Assembly (NCBI GenBank): GCA_013398175.1
Contig: VZRZ01005367.1
Location: 478,838 to 542,837 of the forward strand
Source: Climacteris rufus
Lineage: Eukaryota; Chordata; Aves; Passeriformes; Climacteridae
Length of the DNA stretch: 64,000 nucleotides
Direction of reading: 5' to 3'
Position 1 is the first letter of the stretch, and each line of letters begins with the position of its first letter. The notes under the pieces are model-generated. The model searched no databases. It had not been told where the DNA came from and saw nothing but the letters and a program-made list of their open reading frames with translations. This document shows, piece by piece, positions 1 to 10,240 of the stretch. The translations under genes were made by a program, and so were the position numbers.

Positions 1-215
1 AGACTGCTTACATCAACTCAGACAAATCACTTGGCACCTCTAAGCCTTGCTTTGATCTCTGTAGTCAGGGTAATATTTATTTTCTCCCACCCTTGCCTAC
101 TTTGGTTAGCTTGCACGCTCTTTGAAGAAAGACCTGCCTTTTCCTCCTTTAAATAGCACCTCCCAAGAGGACAAAGAGGAATAGCTTCATCTTGCTTGTA
201 CATAGGAATAATGAA
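1..215 (+). repeat. Old MIR-like (CORE-SINE) remnant, cut by the window edge
   Basis: The order of short blocks matches the 3' half of amniote MIR-type SINEs: a 'caaatcacttggcacctctaa' block near 24-45, a 'gtaatatttatttt' block near 70-83, a 'gctctttgaagaaagacctg' block near 117-136, and a 'tagcacctccc' block near 154-164. In the recalled family consensus these correspond to the 'aagtcacttaacctct', 'ataataatattt', 'agctctttggggcaggga' and 'cagcacctagcac' segments in the same order. The copy is heavily diverged and its 5' end lies outside the window. The similarity is from memory, with no alignment. An L2 3' tail is the main alternative. Confidence 0.42.
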
Positions 216-3200
216 TGACGCTCCCCAAAATGTGCTTGCAGTCACCTTCAGCTCTTTGCTGATGGGATCTGGTGCTGTGGCAGTAACTTCACCCATTGTG
301 AAGCTGTGCACACACCACCCCTCTCCCCGCCCCAGCCCAATCTTTCCCCTGCTTCAATAAAGCAGTTGTGACAAATGGCACCTCGCTAGCAAAAGTGGCA
401 GTGGCAAAATGAAAAATAATGAGTCTAGGAAGAAGCAGAAAGCACAGCTACAGTCAGAATGGAGGCACAGGACAGGACACCAAGGGCAGAGGGAATTGGT
501 GGCCCTTTTGGGTGTTATTAGCTGGTATGGTTGAGTAGCCACTCAGTACCATGAGCAAGGACATACAGCCGTTTGTAGGGATGGACAGATGCACAGACAG
601 TGGTCCTGCTTTGAAATATCCAGGACAGCAAATGTGAAAGTGGGAGATCATTTCATCACACCTTCTTCCAGATCAAATAAAACCAAATGAAATCCATAAT
701 AACTCTCCTGTTGCTTTTGCATCAAGCACAGGGGAAGGTAATGTGGCTCTCCATGGCAGCCAACAGCTGTAACCACCACAGGCTTCAAAAGAGTTATACC
801 TCTGTGGCTCGTTTTTCAACATTAGCACCTTCCTTTAATAGAAAGATGAGTTATACTTGGCTTCTTGGGAGCAGAGAAGCAGCAAGATAGTGAAAATTTC
901 CACTGTGCCTTAGAGTCACAGCAGGGCAAAACAGAAAGTCATGTCCTTCACCAGCTCTTCCTCCAGAAAGTGTGATATTTTTGGAGGAAAAATGCCATGG
1001 CTCAAGTAGAACAATTCATCACCATTTACATCTCCAAAACTTGAAAATCACTGTTTCAGAAGAAAGATGATTTTCAGGGGCAGGGTTGGATGGGCAAATA
1101 CATATTACAAAGTCAAGGACAGTAGGATGCAGGATGCTCCTTCCCATGAACTACGGGTTTGTCTGAAGGTCCTGGGCCTTCCTTACATCTACCTTCACAG
1201 ATCACACTGGTCATCTCCCAGGACAGCCTCCTGAGCCAGAGCAGGCTGAGGTGGCCTCCAAATCCACAACATGCTGAAGTGCTCACAGTTATCCCTGCGG
1301 GGCTCATATGGTCAAGGCCAAAAATAGCCATTGTGGCAGGAGATTAATTCACTGTGACTGCCCAAAGAGGACTTTTCCACCTCAAGTGACAACCAAGTGT
1401 TGCAGTGAGACATTTTCTGACTACAGCTTAAAGGAAGCAGAATCGCTAAGTGCAGGTGAGCCTCTGGCATCCAGACCAGAACTATACTAAAAAGTTAGCC
1501 AAATGTTATTCAAAATTGAGCTAAAACATTGAAAAACTTTGTGACATGTCCAATTCCGGGGAAAAAAAGTATCCTGACACACTACAGGTAGAAGGCCTAG
1601 GCAATGGCTAAAACACTTCTCCAGACCTTTCCAAGGCTCAAAGATTTTTACATCTGCTATAGGCCAATCACTTGGCACCTGGTCTTATGTTTTGATGATC
1701 TGGATGTTGTTATAAACCATTCCACAAGATTTATGAAGCAGCAGAGTATACTTGGGACAGCAAAGTTTAAGGAACAGGAGGCCTCCCACCCAAAATCACT
1801 GAGTACCCAACCATAACCACACAACTCTCATTGCAAGCAGCTCTTTTCTCCCAGTTGTCAATGAACAAACCATTTCACCAGACAGCCCAGTAGTAACTAA
1901 GGGACCACTCAAGAAGAAGCTTGCTTGCCAATGGAAATTGGCCTCATCAAAAAAAAAAATCTTAGCACTTCTTGCAGCACTGCCAGCACATGTCATGGCT
2001 CTGTTAGACTGTGAGAAGAGCAAACGAGCTGCCATATGGGACCAGTCAAAGCCCCATCCTGGCTGGTGCCCGGGTTTGGGCAGTGAGTGTGGGAGGAGAA
2101 AAGAAGGAGCCATGCAGAGGGTGAGCATCCCCATGCACATGCTTCCAACCCAGGCAGCATTGGGTTCATTTCCAAGTGGGAAGCTGCATCCAGACCATCA
2201 GGTTTAATAATTGACAATGGGACAATCAAAAATAGTTTTAACTTTCAAGCACAATAAATTGATCAAGGTTTACAGAGTCCAACCCTCCTTCCTTTCAACA
2301 TTCAACAAGTGTAAATTCATACACTTTAACAGAAGTGCATTTGTGTTGGGTGTTGTTTAAGCTGGTGTGTCTTAACCAACCAGCCCCTCAATCAACAGCT
2401 CCTGAAATTTGTCCCTCCCTCCTGCCCCCCTTCACCCTTTCGTAGACTACAACAGGGATTTTCTAACATGGTCTTCCTGAAAGCTGTCCATCAAACTTGA
2501 TCTGTTCCTTTTCCCCCACACTCAGCTGAACTTTACTTTTCTGTGAATACTTGCAAACTTACTTCAAGACCCTAGACCAGGGCTCAAAAGATAATTGAGG
2601 CAAAGAAAGGGAAAAAAAACTGTTGAATTGTGAGGGTTTTTTGATCATTCAAATCCCCATGAATTGTCAGAAAGCTGGACAGGTAATACCTTTTCTAAAC
2701 AGAGTCCTTAATTTGGAAAAAATACTAAAAGCTCAGCATTTCACGCCTCCACTGAGATATGCCTCTGGCTACCCTTTTATTTTTCATGCCGTGTTTTCTG
2801 AAATGTTACATTCAAGAGAATACATTGCCTTCAAATCATGTACACATGCATGTTTATTAAGTCATTACCATAGCCTTAAGTCCATAAAACCACTGTGGAC
2901 TGCAATACCACATGTGCATCCAGCAATTAGATGAATAAATTAACCCTGAAAATTTTCTGCTTGAGGTGGAAGGGAACAAGTTGTACTCTGAAAGTTGAAA
3001 TAACACTCCAGAACAGAGGAATCATTTTGTATTTAAAAGACTGCTACCTGGCTAGTGCTCAGAAAAAAAAGAGGAAAAAAAAGAAAAAAAAAAAAGCAAC
3101 ACCTAATCATGCTGATGAATACCAATAGCTTTAAATTTCTGAAGTAAAAAATAGTAGAAAACAAGGATTTGGCAGAGCACACAGTTCCAAAGTGCATTAC

Positions 3201-4650
3201 TCCGTCAGTGTCATTTTCTATGCGGCAGTGTTCTTTCAATTATTTCTTCCCCTCTCTTTCTCTCTGCAAAGAAAATTGGCAGAAAAAGTTGCCTGCAGGA
3301 TCAGAGAGGGGTATTTTTATCAACCTACAACTAGATTAAAAATCCTTTATCTGAAATACAGCAGAGGACTGGCCTAAATTAAATCCCATCTCCCTTTGCT
3401 TCTGGGCTGTGAGGCAGTACCATACAAATGGCATCTTGCTTAATTTGTATTATTTTTTAATTTCTGTTGGGTTTGGTTTACACTTGCACAAGTTACTTAT
3501 GCAAAAAGGGCAAGTGAGGGACATAGCAAATGCCTAAAAGGGGATGCCAGATGAGGGATGTTTCCCGAAACATCTGGTCAGTCCATCACCTGAGGACACA
3601 GGAGTAGGTCAAGACAAAAGCTCTGAAAGGCAACATCAGTAGCCAAGATATCAGCCTTTTTACTCTTGCTGCAGTGCCCTCTTTATCTCCACAGAGACTG
3701 TTCACATGGCAGAGCATTTGCAGAACCTGGGCTTGCATGAATTTTTAATGGTATTAATAATCACTGTTTGTGGTGTTGCACTGAGTGTGGCTACCAGGGA
3801 GCCGTTCAGTAAGTGGGTCACAGAAATGCCCTCTGCCACCGTGCCCAGCTCTGCTGACACGGCCACCAGGTGTCAACTGCACCCACGCACATGGACTGGC
3901 TTCCCTGGGCCCATTCGATGCAAGTCTCTTTCAACAGCACAGGCCAGGGGGTTTGATGTGGCAACACAGGAGGATAGTAAACAAAGTTGTGAAATAGAGG
4001 CAGGAAAAAACAGGACCTGAGAAGGTGGCATCATGGTCTGATTTGTTACTTACCTGTGAGCCAACCACTTGGCTTGTACAGGAAGAGTTATAAACATTTG
4101 GGTCTCTTCCCTTTCAACCCTGTTAAAGGACATTACCACCAAAATTGAGGTTGACTGAGGAATCAGCAGACGTCCTGTTCAGGATATTTTTGGGTAGTTG
4201 TTCCAATTTCTGCACTACTGACTTCTCTGGCTCCATCTCATGTCAGAGTGCACAGGAGCAAAGAGCTATTAACTTGCCTCAGCAGTGATTGCTGTGCACA
4301 GTGTCCTGGGCAGAGACTTTTCATTTAATTTTCATACATCATTTACAGCTTGCTGCACCCATTCCAGAAAGTCAGCACCAGTCTCCTTAAGTTAACATGG
4401 AACAAACAGGCAAGGAGATAGAATTCTTCTGTTGTTATTTAAAAGTCGTGTCATGTCTGGGCACATTTGGTGTTACCACTGATTTCATTTTCACTGATAT
4501 AACGAAGTCATTTCCTTGAGAATACACAGGGGAGTGCTGGACAGCATTAATGTAGAAAAAAACAAACATAACCAATTTGCTTGTAACAAGCCTATATTCT
4601 ACATTGCCTTTTGTTTGTTGTTGGGTATTTTTTCCTCACATTTTGTATTA
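216..4650. other. Unique sequence, no gene recognised
   Basis: AT-rich, CpG-poor sequence with only short open frames. The best are a 114-codon minus frame at 1796-2140 and a 104-codon plus frame at 3706-4020. Neither translates to a domain I recognise, and both are within the length expected by chance. A purine-rich A/G tract lies at 3063-3095. A short imperfect hairpin around 3547-3577 (ccagatg ... catctgg) is too small to interpret. I see no splice-flanked exon that I could support. Confidence 0.6.
3063..3095. repeat. A-rich purine tract
   Basis: Runs of A broken only by single or double G, about 33 bases. It could be simple sequence or the decayed tail of a retroposed element, but no element body is recognisable upstream. 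It only produces a lysine-rich stretch in a spurious open frame. Confidence 0.8.
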
Positions 4651-4654
4651 GTAT

Positions 4655-4760
4655 GATAGGCCAGATTCTGATTTTCAGCACTGCTGTAAACACCTCCAAA
4701 AAGCAAACAGAATTTCTACGGATTTGGAAATGTAACACAGAAAAGGATAAGGCCCTGAAG
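4655..4760. repeat. Possible copy of an ancient amniote palindromic repeat
   Basis: The segment opens with 'aggccagattctgattttca', continues with 'cactgctgtaaacacctcc', and closes with 'ggataaggcc'. This order resembles an old dispersed sauropsid repeat whose ends read 'ggcccagattctgat' and whose middle reads 'ggtgtaaa ... ctccattgac'. The clearer copy in this window is at 62665-62769. Divergence is high and the central part is not conserved, so this is a weak call. Confidence 0.3.
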
Positions 4761-5139
4761 CTTCTCTTGAAATAGCTTATACAGCCCCTCCTGTTTGTTA
4801 CTCAATTGGGACTGCTAAAAAAATCATGTGAAAAGTGCTCTAGAGAGGTCCAAGGTTTCTTCTGCACCCAAGTTCAGCAATCATTATGTCTGTGTCCTTT
4901 AAACTTTCATCCACACTGCTGCAGTTACAGACTTTATGAAGAGAAGTATAATAATAACTCTTTTGCAGCCTCCAAAGGCTGTAAGGAGGATTAATTAGTT
5001 AATGTTTACACAGTACAGGGGCCAGGCTCTGTGCTGATTTCTGCTTGATGCATGTCAGCAGGGGTGGATTAAGGTGGGAGCCAACACAGATTTGAGCCTC
5101 TTGCAAAGAACACAACCAGTTCAACATTATCAATTTGCC

Positions 5140-5156
5140 TTTTTTTTTTTTTTTTT
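5140..5156. repeat. Poly-T run (17 T)
   Basis: Homopolymer of 17 T. It might mark the tail of a retroposed sequence on the minus strand, but no element body is recognisable to its left and no target-site duplication was noticed. Confidence 0.85.
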
Positions 5157-5249
5157 AATGTTGGCTTGAAGGCTGACAAGGCTTTACACCTATCCAGGCT
5201 GCTCTGCACCTCTGCAAATGTCTGTGGGCACCCAGCCTGTCAGTGGTCT

Positions 5250-5345
5250 TTAGGGAACATCTGAGGTCACAGAGTTGAAGTCATGATAAGCAGCTCTCCA
5301 GAACCAGGAGTGGTGGCACAGAGCCCTGACTCCATGATAAAGGGG
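5250..5345 (-). repeat. Possible MIR-like SINE remnant, antisense
   Basis: Blocks 'gaggtcacagagttgaagtc', 'agctctccagaaccaggagt' and 'agccctgactcc' follow each other in the order of the antisense MIR core ('aaggtcacacagcaagtc', 'gagccaggaatagaacccag', 'tcctgactcc'). This is a faint, heavily diverged match, kept only because three blocks are in order. It could be chance. Confidence 0.25.
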
Positions 5346-5399
5346 ATAAGCAGACTTTCCTTTAAAACAAAGTCAGGCAGTGGAGAAAGAGTTATTTAA

Positions 5400-7595
5400 G
5401 GAAAAAACTGATTTGTTTGTTCTTCTAGATCTCTGCTTTGTACAGATACTTCAGAGACACTGGTGAGGTGATAGTGCATACCCTTACAGTAAGGCAAAAT
5501 AAGCAAAAATAAGTCTAATCTGGCTTTTCAGTTTGAAAATTCTTCTAGGCAGTGATTGCATGCCACTGCATAGGAGCATATGGCACTATTACTTGATCCT
5601 CTTACCAAGGGCAACGTTAATGACTTTCCCCTAACCCAGCAGTGTACACTGTGGAATGGTTAAAAGGATGTTCCAGTAAACAAAATGCACAAAAGCCAGG
5701 GCCTATACTGTTATCCTTCTCCCCTTTGCCCTTTGAATCCAGGCCAGGAACATCTCATGTATCATAGGAAAGGATTGCCATAGCGAGAGCACAGTGACAG
5801 TCACACTGATACCAGCTGCAGCAGTGAGCACTGCTGTGCAGAGCTTGATTTAGTGGCTGCCTATTCTGGGAATCATGAGAAAAGGGAAAAATACTGTACT
5901 ACTGCCCCATGCAAATTTCTTCCCTGTGTAATTTTCCAGGAGGGACATCACATAATTTTCAAAAATAGTCCAAGAATGATATTTGGATGAGCTGTCATGT
6001 GAAAAGGGACAGATTAAGTCCAGTGAATAGGGAGCCTTGATGCCTTTTTCAGCCATCTATGTTAGATCCCCCAAACCAGAGTTAGTAAATAGCCCTTGTC
6101 AAATAGTGGGCCTGATGAAACCAACATTTCTTGGTGTACTCCATAATACCCCTGATCAACAAAGTAAAAACATCATGTCCAAAAATCCTGACAGTTCCTA
6201 AATTTCAGAGTGTATAAAACAATAAAACATTGAAGAAAGGGGGAACAGAAGAAAAAAAATCCTTTATATTTAAGCCTACCACAGCTTACACAGCACCTTT
6301 TTTGTCAGGACCAGCTCTCAGGATCTCTGTTTGTGTGAGAATCATGCAGGGGAGAAGGGGAGGGAGGACTCTTTGCTTCGCTGAAGTTAATAGCTAACTG
6401 AATTCAGTGGAGTTCAATTCCTTTCCCCCTGTGTGCTCCTTGGAATACCACATTTGTTCAGTCCCTTGTGCTTGGTCCTGCTGCCCTCTGCTACACAAAG
6501 TATTACTGCATTCCCAGGCAGAATTTTTTGGTTTTGTTGCTTCAGTTACAGGCCCATAAAAACAGTTTCAATGGATAGAATTGCTAATTGCAGGAATAGG
6601 GAAATAGATCTGCCATCAATGTTAATATTCGTTGATAAGTAGCTGTCTAGAAATCACTTCAAAGTAACGAAGAGACATTGAAGCAATTTCCATCGAGAAC
6701 AGTGCTTGATAGACAGACACATGAGCAGGTAAATAGAACCCTAAGTTAGCAGGATGGCACATACATATTTATGTATAAATTCATGCTGCTGCAAAAGGGC
6801 TCTTTCAACCGATATAGCGAGATGCAAAATATTTTGGTGAGTCACTCTATTAACCAGGCTCAGAAACCACTAAATGAGGCAGGAACTGGGAGGCTACATG
6901 AATACAGCAAGCTCCTGGTGACCCTCTCACAGAAAAAAAGTGAAGATGTGCTTCCTGAAGTTTCAAGTACAAATGAAAGAACAAAATACCTATGACAAAG
7001 AGTCAGAACAAGGGTAGGACAGTGCCAGGAAAGTGGTTGGAAGTGCTGAAGAAAAGAGGAAGGATTCCAGTCCTAGCTTTGAGGACACGCTGAATCAATC
7101 AGCAGTAGACTGACACACAGTGAAGGTGAAGAAGATTAAAAGGTTTTCAAAAATAATGTGTTAATGAAAAATAGGAACTCTGGGTGATGCAGGAGTGGGA
7201 AGCGATTCAAAAGAATTTTTAAATGTATCTGTGAATCTTAAAAAATTACCAACTTTTGATGAGCTTTAATTCAGGATGCTCCAAAAGTACACTAATGTAG
7301 GCACAATGATCAAAGATTTTTAGGGACAAAAACTCTAAAAAAAATCCTCAGGAAGAAGAAAGCTTGGAAAATATCCAAAGGGGATTATCTCATGAGAGAC
7401 ATGGTAAGAACACTGCTTCTTTATATTTCTCTTCATATTGAACCCATAGTAAACTGTTGACTTTCAAAGAAACCACAAAAAATCAATCGTCAGAATGATG
7501 TGCATATGACCAGTCTGGAAACATCCAAGTGGGAGTTCCCCAGTATGATCCGTGCAGTTTTAAAAAGGATCATTCATAGCAGCCTTACGGTGGTG
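5400..7595. other. Unique sequence, no gene recognised
   Basis: AT-rich sequence with open frames no longer than about 75 codons. Nothing matches a protein, RNA or repeat family I know. No tandem structure or strong dyad was seen. Confidence 0.55.
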
Positions 7596-7599
7596 TCTG

Positions 7600-7870
7600 G
7601 GGGCCTGGCTATGATCTCTTTGTTCTGAGCTCTGAACAAACAGTGCAGAGAGTTTGCCCGAGGAACTAATGACCTTAACAGACAAAGACAAAAGGTTGGA
7701 GAAGGAAACAATCCAGGAAAGACAGACTACTCTCCCCACATGTGCCAAGACAGATCTATGTCTTTGTGTAAGCAAGCACCAATTACCAAAAGCAGGGAAG
7801 AGGATCCCAGTCCTCTGAACACACTCCCATTGTTTGAGCAACACCCAAGTTAGTACAACAGCTGCACACT
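7600..7870 (-). repeat. MIR-like SINE remnant, antisense
   Basis: The right part carries 'aaagcagggaagaggatccc', 'agtcctctgaacacactccc' and 'attgtttgagcaac'. In order, these resemble the antisense MIR core segments 'gcagagctgggatt', 'aacccaggtctcctgactcc' and 'gtgctctaaccac'. The left part (7600-7700) may extend the same element but is less clear. A 114-codon minus-strand open frame (7560-7904) runs through it and is best read as chance in repeat-derived sequence. Confidence 0.38.
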
Positions 7871-8440
7871 GCTGGTTACCTTTGGTTTGTGGGTTGTAAG
7901 TCAAAACTTAGACCTCCTATAGAGGCTGCAGGATTTAAAAATTTTGTGCTTTTACTGTAAGGAGGCTGAATGCAGCATATGTGAAATATTAAAGGAACAT
8001 CAGGCAGCTGTTAAAGGTTTGCATGATATGAACTCACCTTTGGCAGCATTTTCTGCAAACAGAGAGGTAAGACAGAACAGGATAAATGTTGGTATCAGAG
8101 TCCAGTGGTCTCAGTGGACTCACAGGATTTCTGATGCCTCAGAACACTGTGGCACTATGCCATTTATGAGGCCATTAATTTGGTCATAATTATTAGTCAA
8201 TCACATTTTCTTAATTGTTTGGCCTCACCTACCTTTATTCTTTAGAAGACCTCAAGCAGTATTCTATGCTTCCCTGGCATTTTGGTCTGTGACACGCTGC
8301 CTACCAGAGCATGGAGAAAGCATTGAGATCATTTCCAACTGAAAAGGTGACTGGAAATTAAGCAGAAATGGCAGGCACATACCACACAGAACTGAGCAGG
8401 CCTGTACCAATATCCAAAGAGAGGAAAATCAAATACAAAT
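7871..8440. other. Unique sequence, nothing recognised
   Basis: An 81-codon plus frame (7944-8189) is the longest open stretch and has no recognisable domain. No repeat family was recognised. Confidence 0.5.
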
Positions 8441-8444
8441 TGCT

Positions 8445-8640
8445 AATAATCATAGAATCATAGAATGATTTTGGTTGGAAGGGACCTTACAGATCATTTA
8501 GTTCCAACCCCCTGCTAGATCAGAATGCTCAGAGCCCTATCCAAGCTGGTCTTGAACATTTCCAGGGTTGGGGCATCCAAACTTCTCTAGGCAACTTGTT
8601 CCAGTGCCTCACCATGCTATAATTCTCCTATGTTACCCCT
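8445..8640 (-). mobile_element. CR1 LINE, 3'-terminal fragment
   Basis: CR1 is a non-LTR retrotransposon that copies by target-primed reverse transcription and is usually cut short at its 5' end. Read on the plus strand, the copy starts with the inverted 3' tip (two 'aatcatag' octamer units), followed by 'ttggttggaagggacctt', 'cagagccctatccaagctgg', 'cttgaacatttccagg' and 'ttgttccagtgcctcacca'. All are in antisense CR1 order, so the element is on the minus strand with its 3' end at the low coordinate. About 190 bases remain, all from the 3' untranslated end. The part corresponding to the 'ccatgggcaggg' segment is deleted. No coding capacity. Confidence 0.9.
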
Positions 8641-8689
8641 AATCATGAACCGGCAATCATTTTAGACTCGTTATAATCTCAGTATGCTG

Positions 8690-9430
8690 AAGTCCTTTGC
8701 TCACCACTGTATGTGGGTTTATAGAAGCATTTCTACAGACTAGAAGTCCATCTTGTTCCAAAAAATGGCCAAAGACAGATACCCAGTGTGGAACGTAACA
8801 CAGAAGGTCTGTTGTGGTATTTCCTCAGAATTAAAACCTTGCCTACATAGGCTTTCTGAGTCAGAGGTACTGGCAGAAGTCTTCACCAGATCTTTTTTCC
8901 AACATTAATCTGCCTTGGACTGGTTTGCTTTTTTGTTTGTTTGTTTTGAACCCTATAAAACAGGCACAGCAACCTGTGGCAAGAAGAAGTTTCACAGAAC
9001 TACACATCATAAGAAGAAACATTTTTTTCTGCCTCCTTTGAACTAACCATCTGCTGTTTATTTCTCATACCCCCTCATATTCCCTTATCTAGGGGAGTAC
9101 AGTGACCAATCCCTCCTTATTTACCATTTTTATGGCATCCCAGCTGTCAGTATAGATACCTCCAATTGAAACCTGTTATCTCAGTCAGTTGTTCCTCAGA
9201 CAGAAGCTCTTCCATATAACGTTCTTGCTGCCCATCTCTGAACCTTTTCCATGTATTCTGTATCTTTTATGAGATGGGATGTACCAGAAATGCATACAGC
9301 ATTAAAGAATTACAAAATGACACTCCCTGTTGTGTTCTTTATTCCTCTCTAGACTTTTTAACTTTTTATTTACTTCTTTATCAATATCACAGATGATGCA
9401 CCGTGTCATTAAGGAATGAGATTTGAGGAA
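8690..9430 (-). mobile_element. Old CR1-type LINE remnant, antisense
   Basis: The segment 9170-9300 contains 'gttgttcctcagacagaagc', 'ttcttgctgcccatctctga', 'accttttccatgtattctgt' and 'gagatgggatgtaccagaaa' in that order. It matches the antisense of an old sauropsid CR1 3' region, where the corresponding text describes 'cgcccatctctgaacc', 'ttttccag' and 'gagatgggatgaccag'. Downstream blocks to about 9430 ('cttctttatcaatatcac', 'gtcattaaggaatga') fit the same element loosely. The left boundary is uncertain and may be nearer 8900. It is much more diverged than the neighbouring copy at 8445-8640. Confidence 0.6.
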
Positions 9431-9499
9431 AATAAATACAGAGACAGAAGCCACTACTGGCAGCATGGCCCAGACAGTCTTAGATGTAATTGCCAACAA

Positions 9500-10240
9500 A
9501 TTAATTCACCAAAGAGCACTGAACCACTGATGCTATTTTAGGCTTCATTTTGGTAAATAGCAAGCACATTACAGAAGAAGGGATCAAAGAAAATAACCTT
9601 TGACTGAGTGATCACAAGTTGATTCAGTTTAAATTAAATGAAAGAGTAAACAAAAATAGGTCTGTAATTAAAGTTCTACGTTTTGAATGGGCAAAATCTG
9701 AGAAATTAAGGGAACTAATTAGTGAACTCAGCTGGACTAAAGAACTGAAAAGCGTGAATGTGGAAAAGGCCTGAGATTCCTTTCAGCCAAAAGTACAGAA
9801 ATTACCTCCAGCACATGTCCCAAGCCAGGGAAAAAGAAAGCCTGCAAAAATTACTGCAAATGTAAGTGAATGGGTAAACTACCTCAACAAAGTATAATAG
9901 CAATCAATGAAGGGCCAAAAAAGAATGGAAAAAAGACAATCAGCAAAGAGAATAGTACTTTAGAGGCCAAGAGGCTTGAGACAGATCCAAAATGCCAAAA
10001 CTCAAACAGAGCGAGACCTTGCAAAGGATACAGAAGTAAATAGAAATGGGCTATTCAGCCCTATGAATAAAATAAACAGCGTGAGAAGGAGCAGAACAGA
10101 CAGGCAAGAAATGAAAGACTTGAAGGTTACAGCTGCAAAATCAGATAATTTCTTTACATACACTGATTTTTCAGCAAAGATAATAGTGATAAAGAATAGG
10201 CTGACAATTGCAAGAAGGACCACATCTGAGAGAGAAGCTA
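9500..10240 (+). mobile_element. Old CR1 LINE, ORF2 endonuclease-to-RT linker remnant
   Basis: ORF2 of CR1 encodes an apurinic-type endonuclease followed by a reverse transcriptase. At 9607-9660 one frame reads SDHKLIQFKLNERVNKNR. The Ser-Asp-His is the conserved C-terminal motif of this endonuclease family. The nucleotide order downstream ('aaattaagggaactaattag', 'ctcagctggactaaagaact', 'gtggaaaaggcctgag', 'gagcgagaccttgcaaagg', 'gctattcagccctatgaata') follows the linker region of old turtle and bird CR1 copies. Frames are broken by stops and indels throughout, and the reverse transcriptase is absent. The right boundary is approximate. A 203-codon frame at 10002-10613 on the minus strand overlaps its end. 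Confidence 0.7.

Noticed and set aside
3706..4020. 104-codon plus-strand frame with a hydrophobic N-terminus as a small secreted protein
   Set aside because: The hydrophobic stretch is short, the remainder shows no family resemblance, and an overlapping 70-codon frame is equally open.
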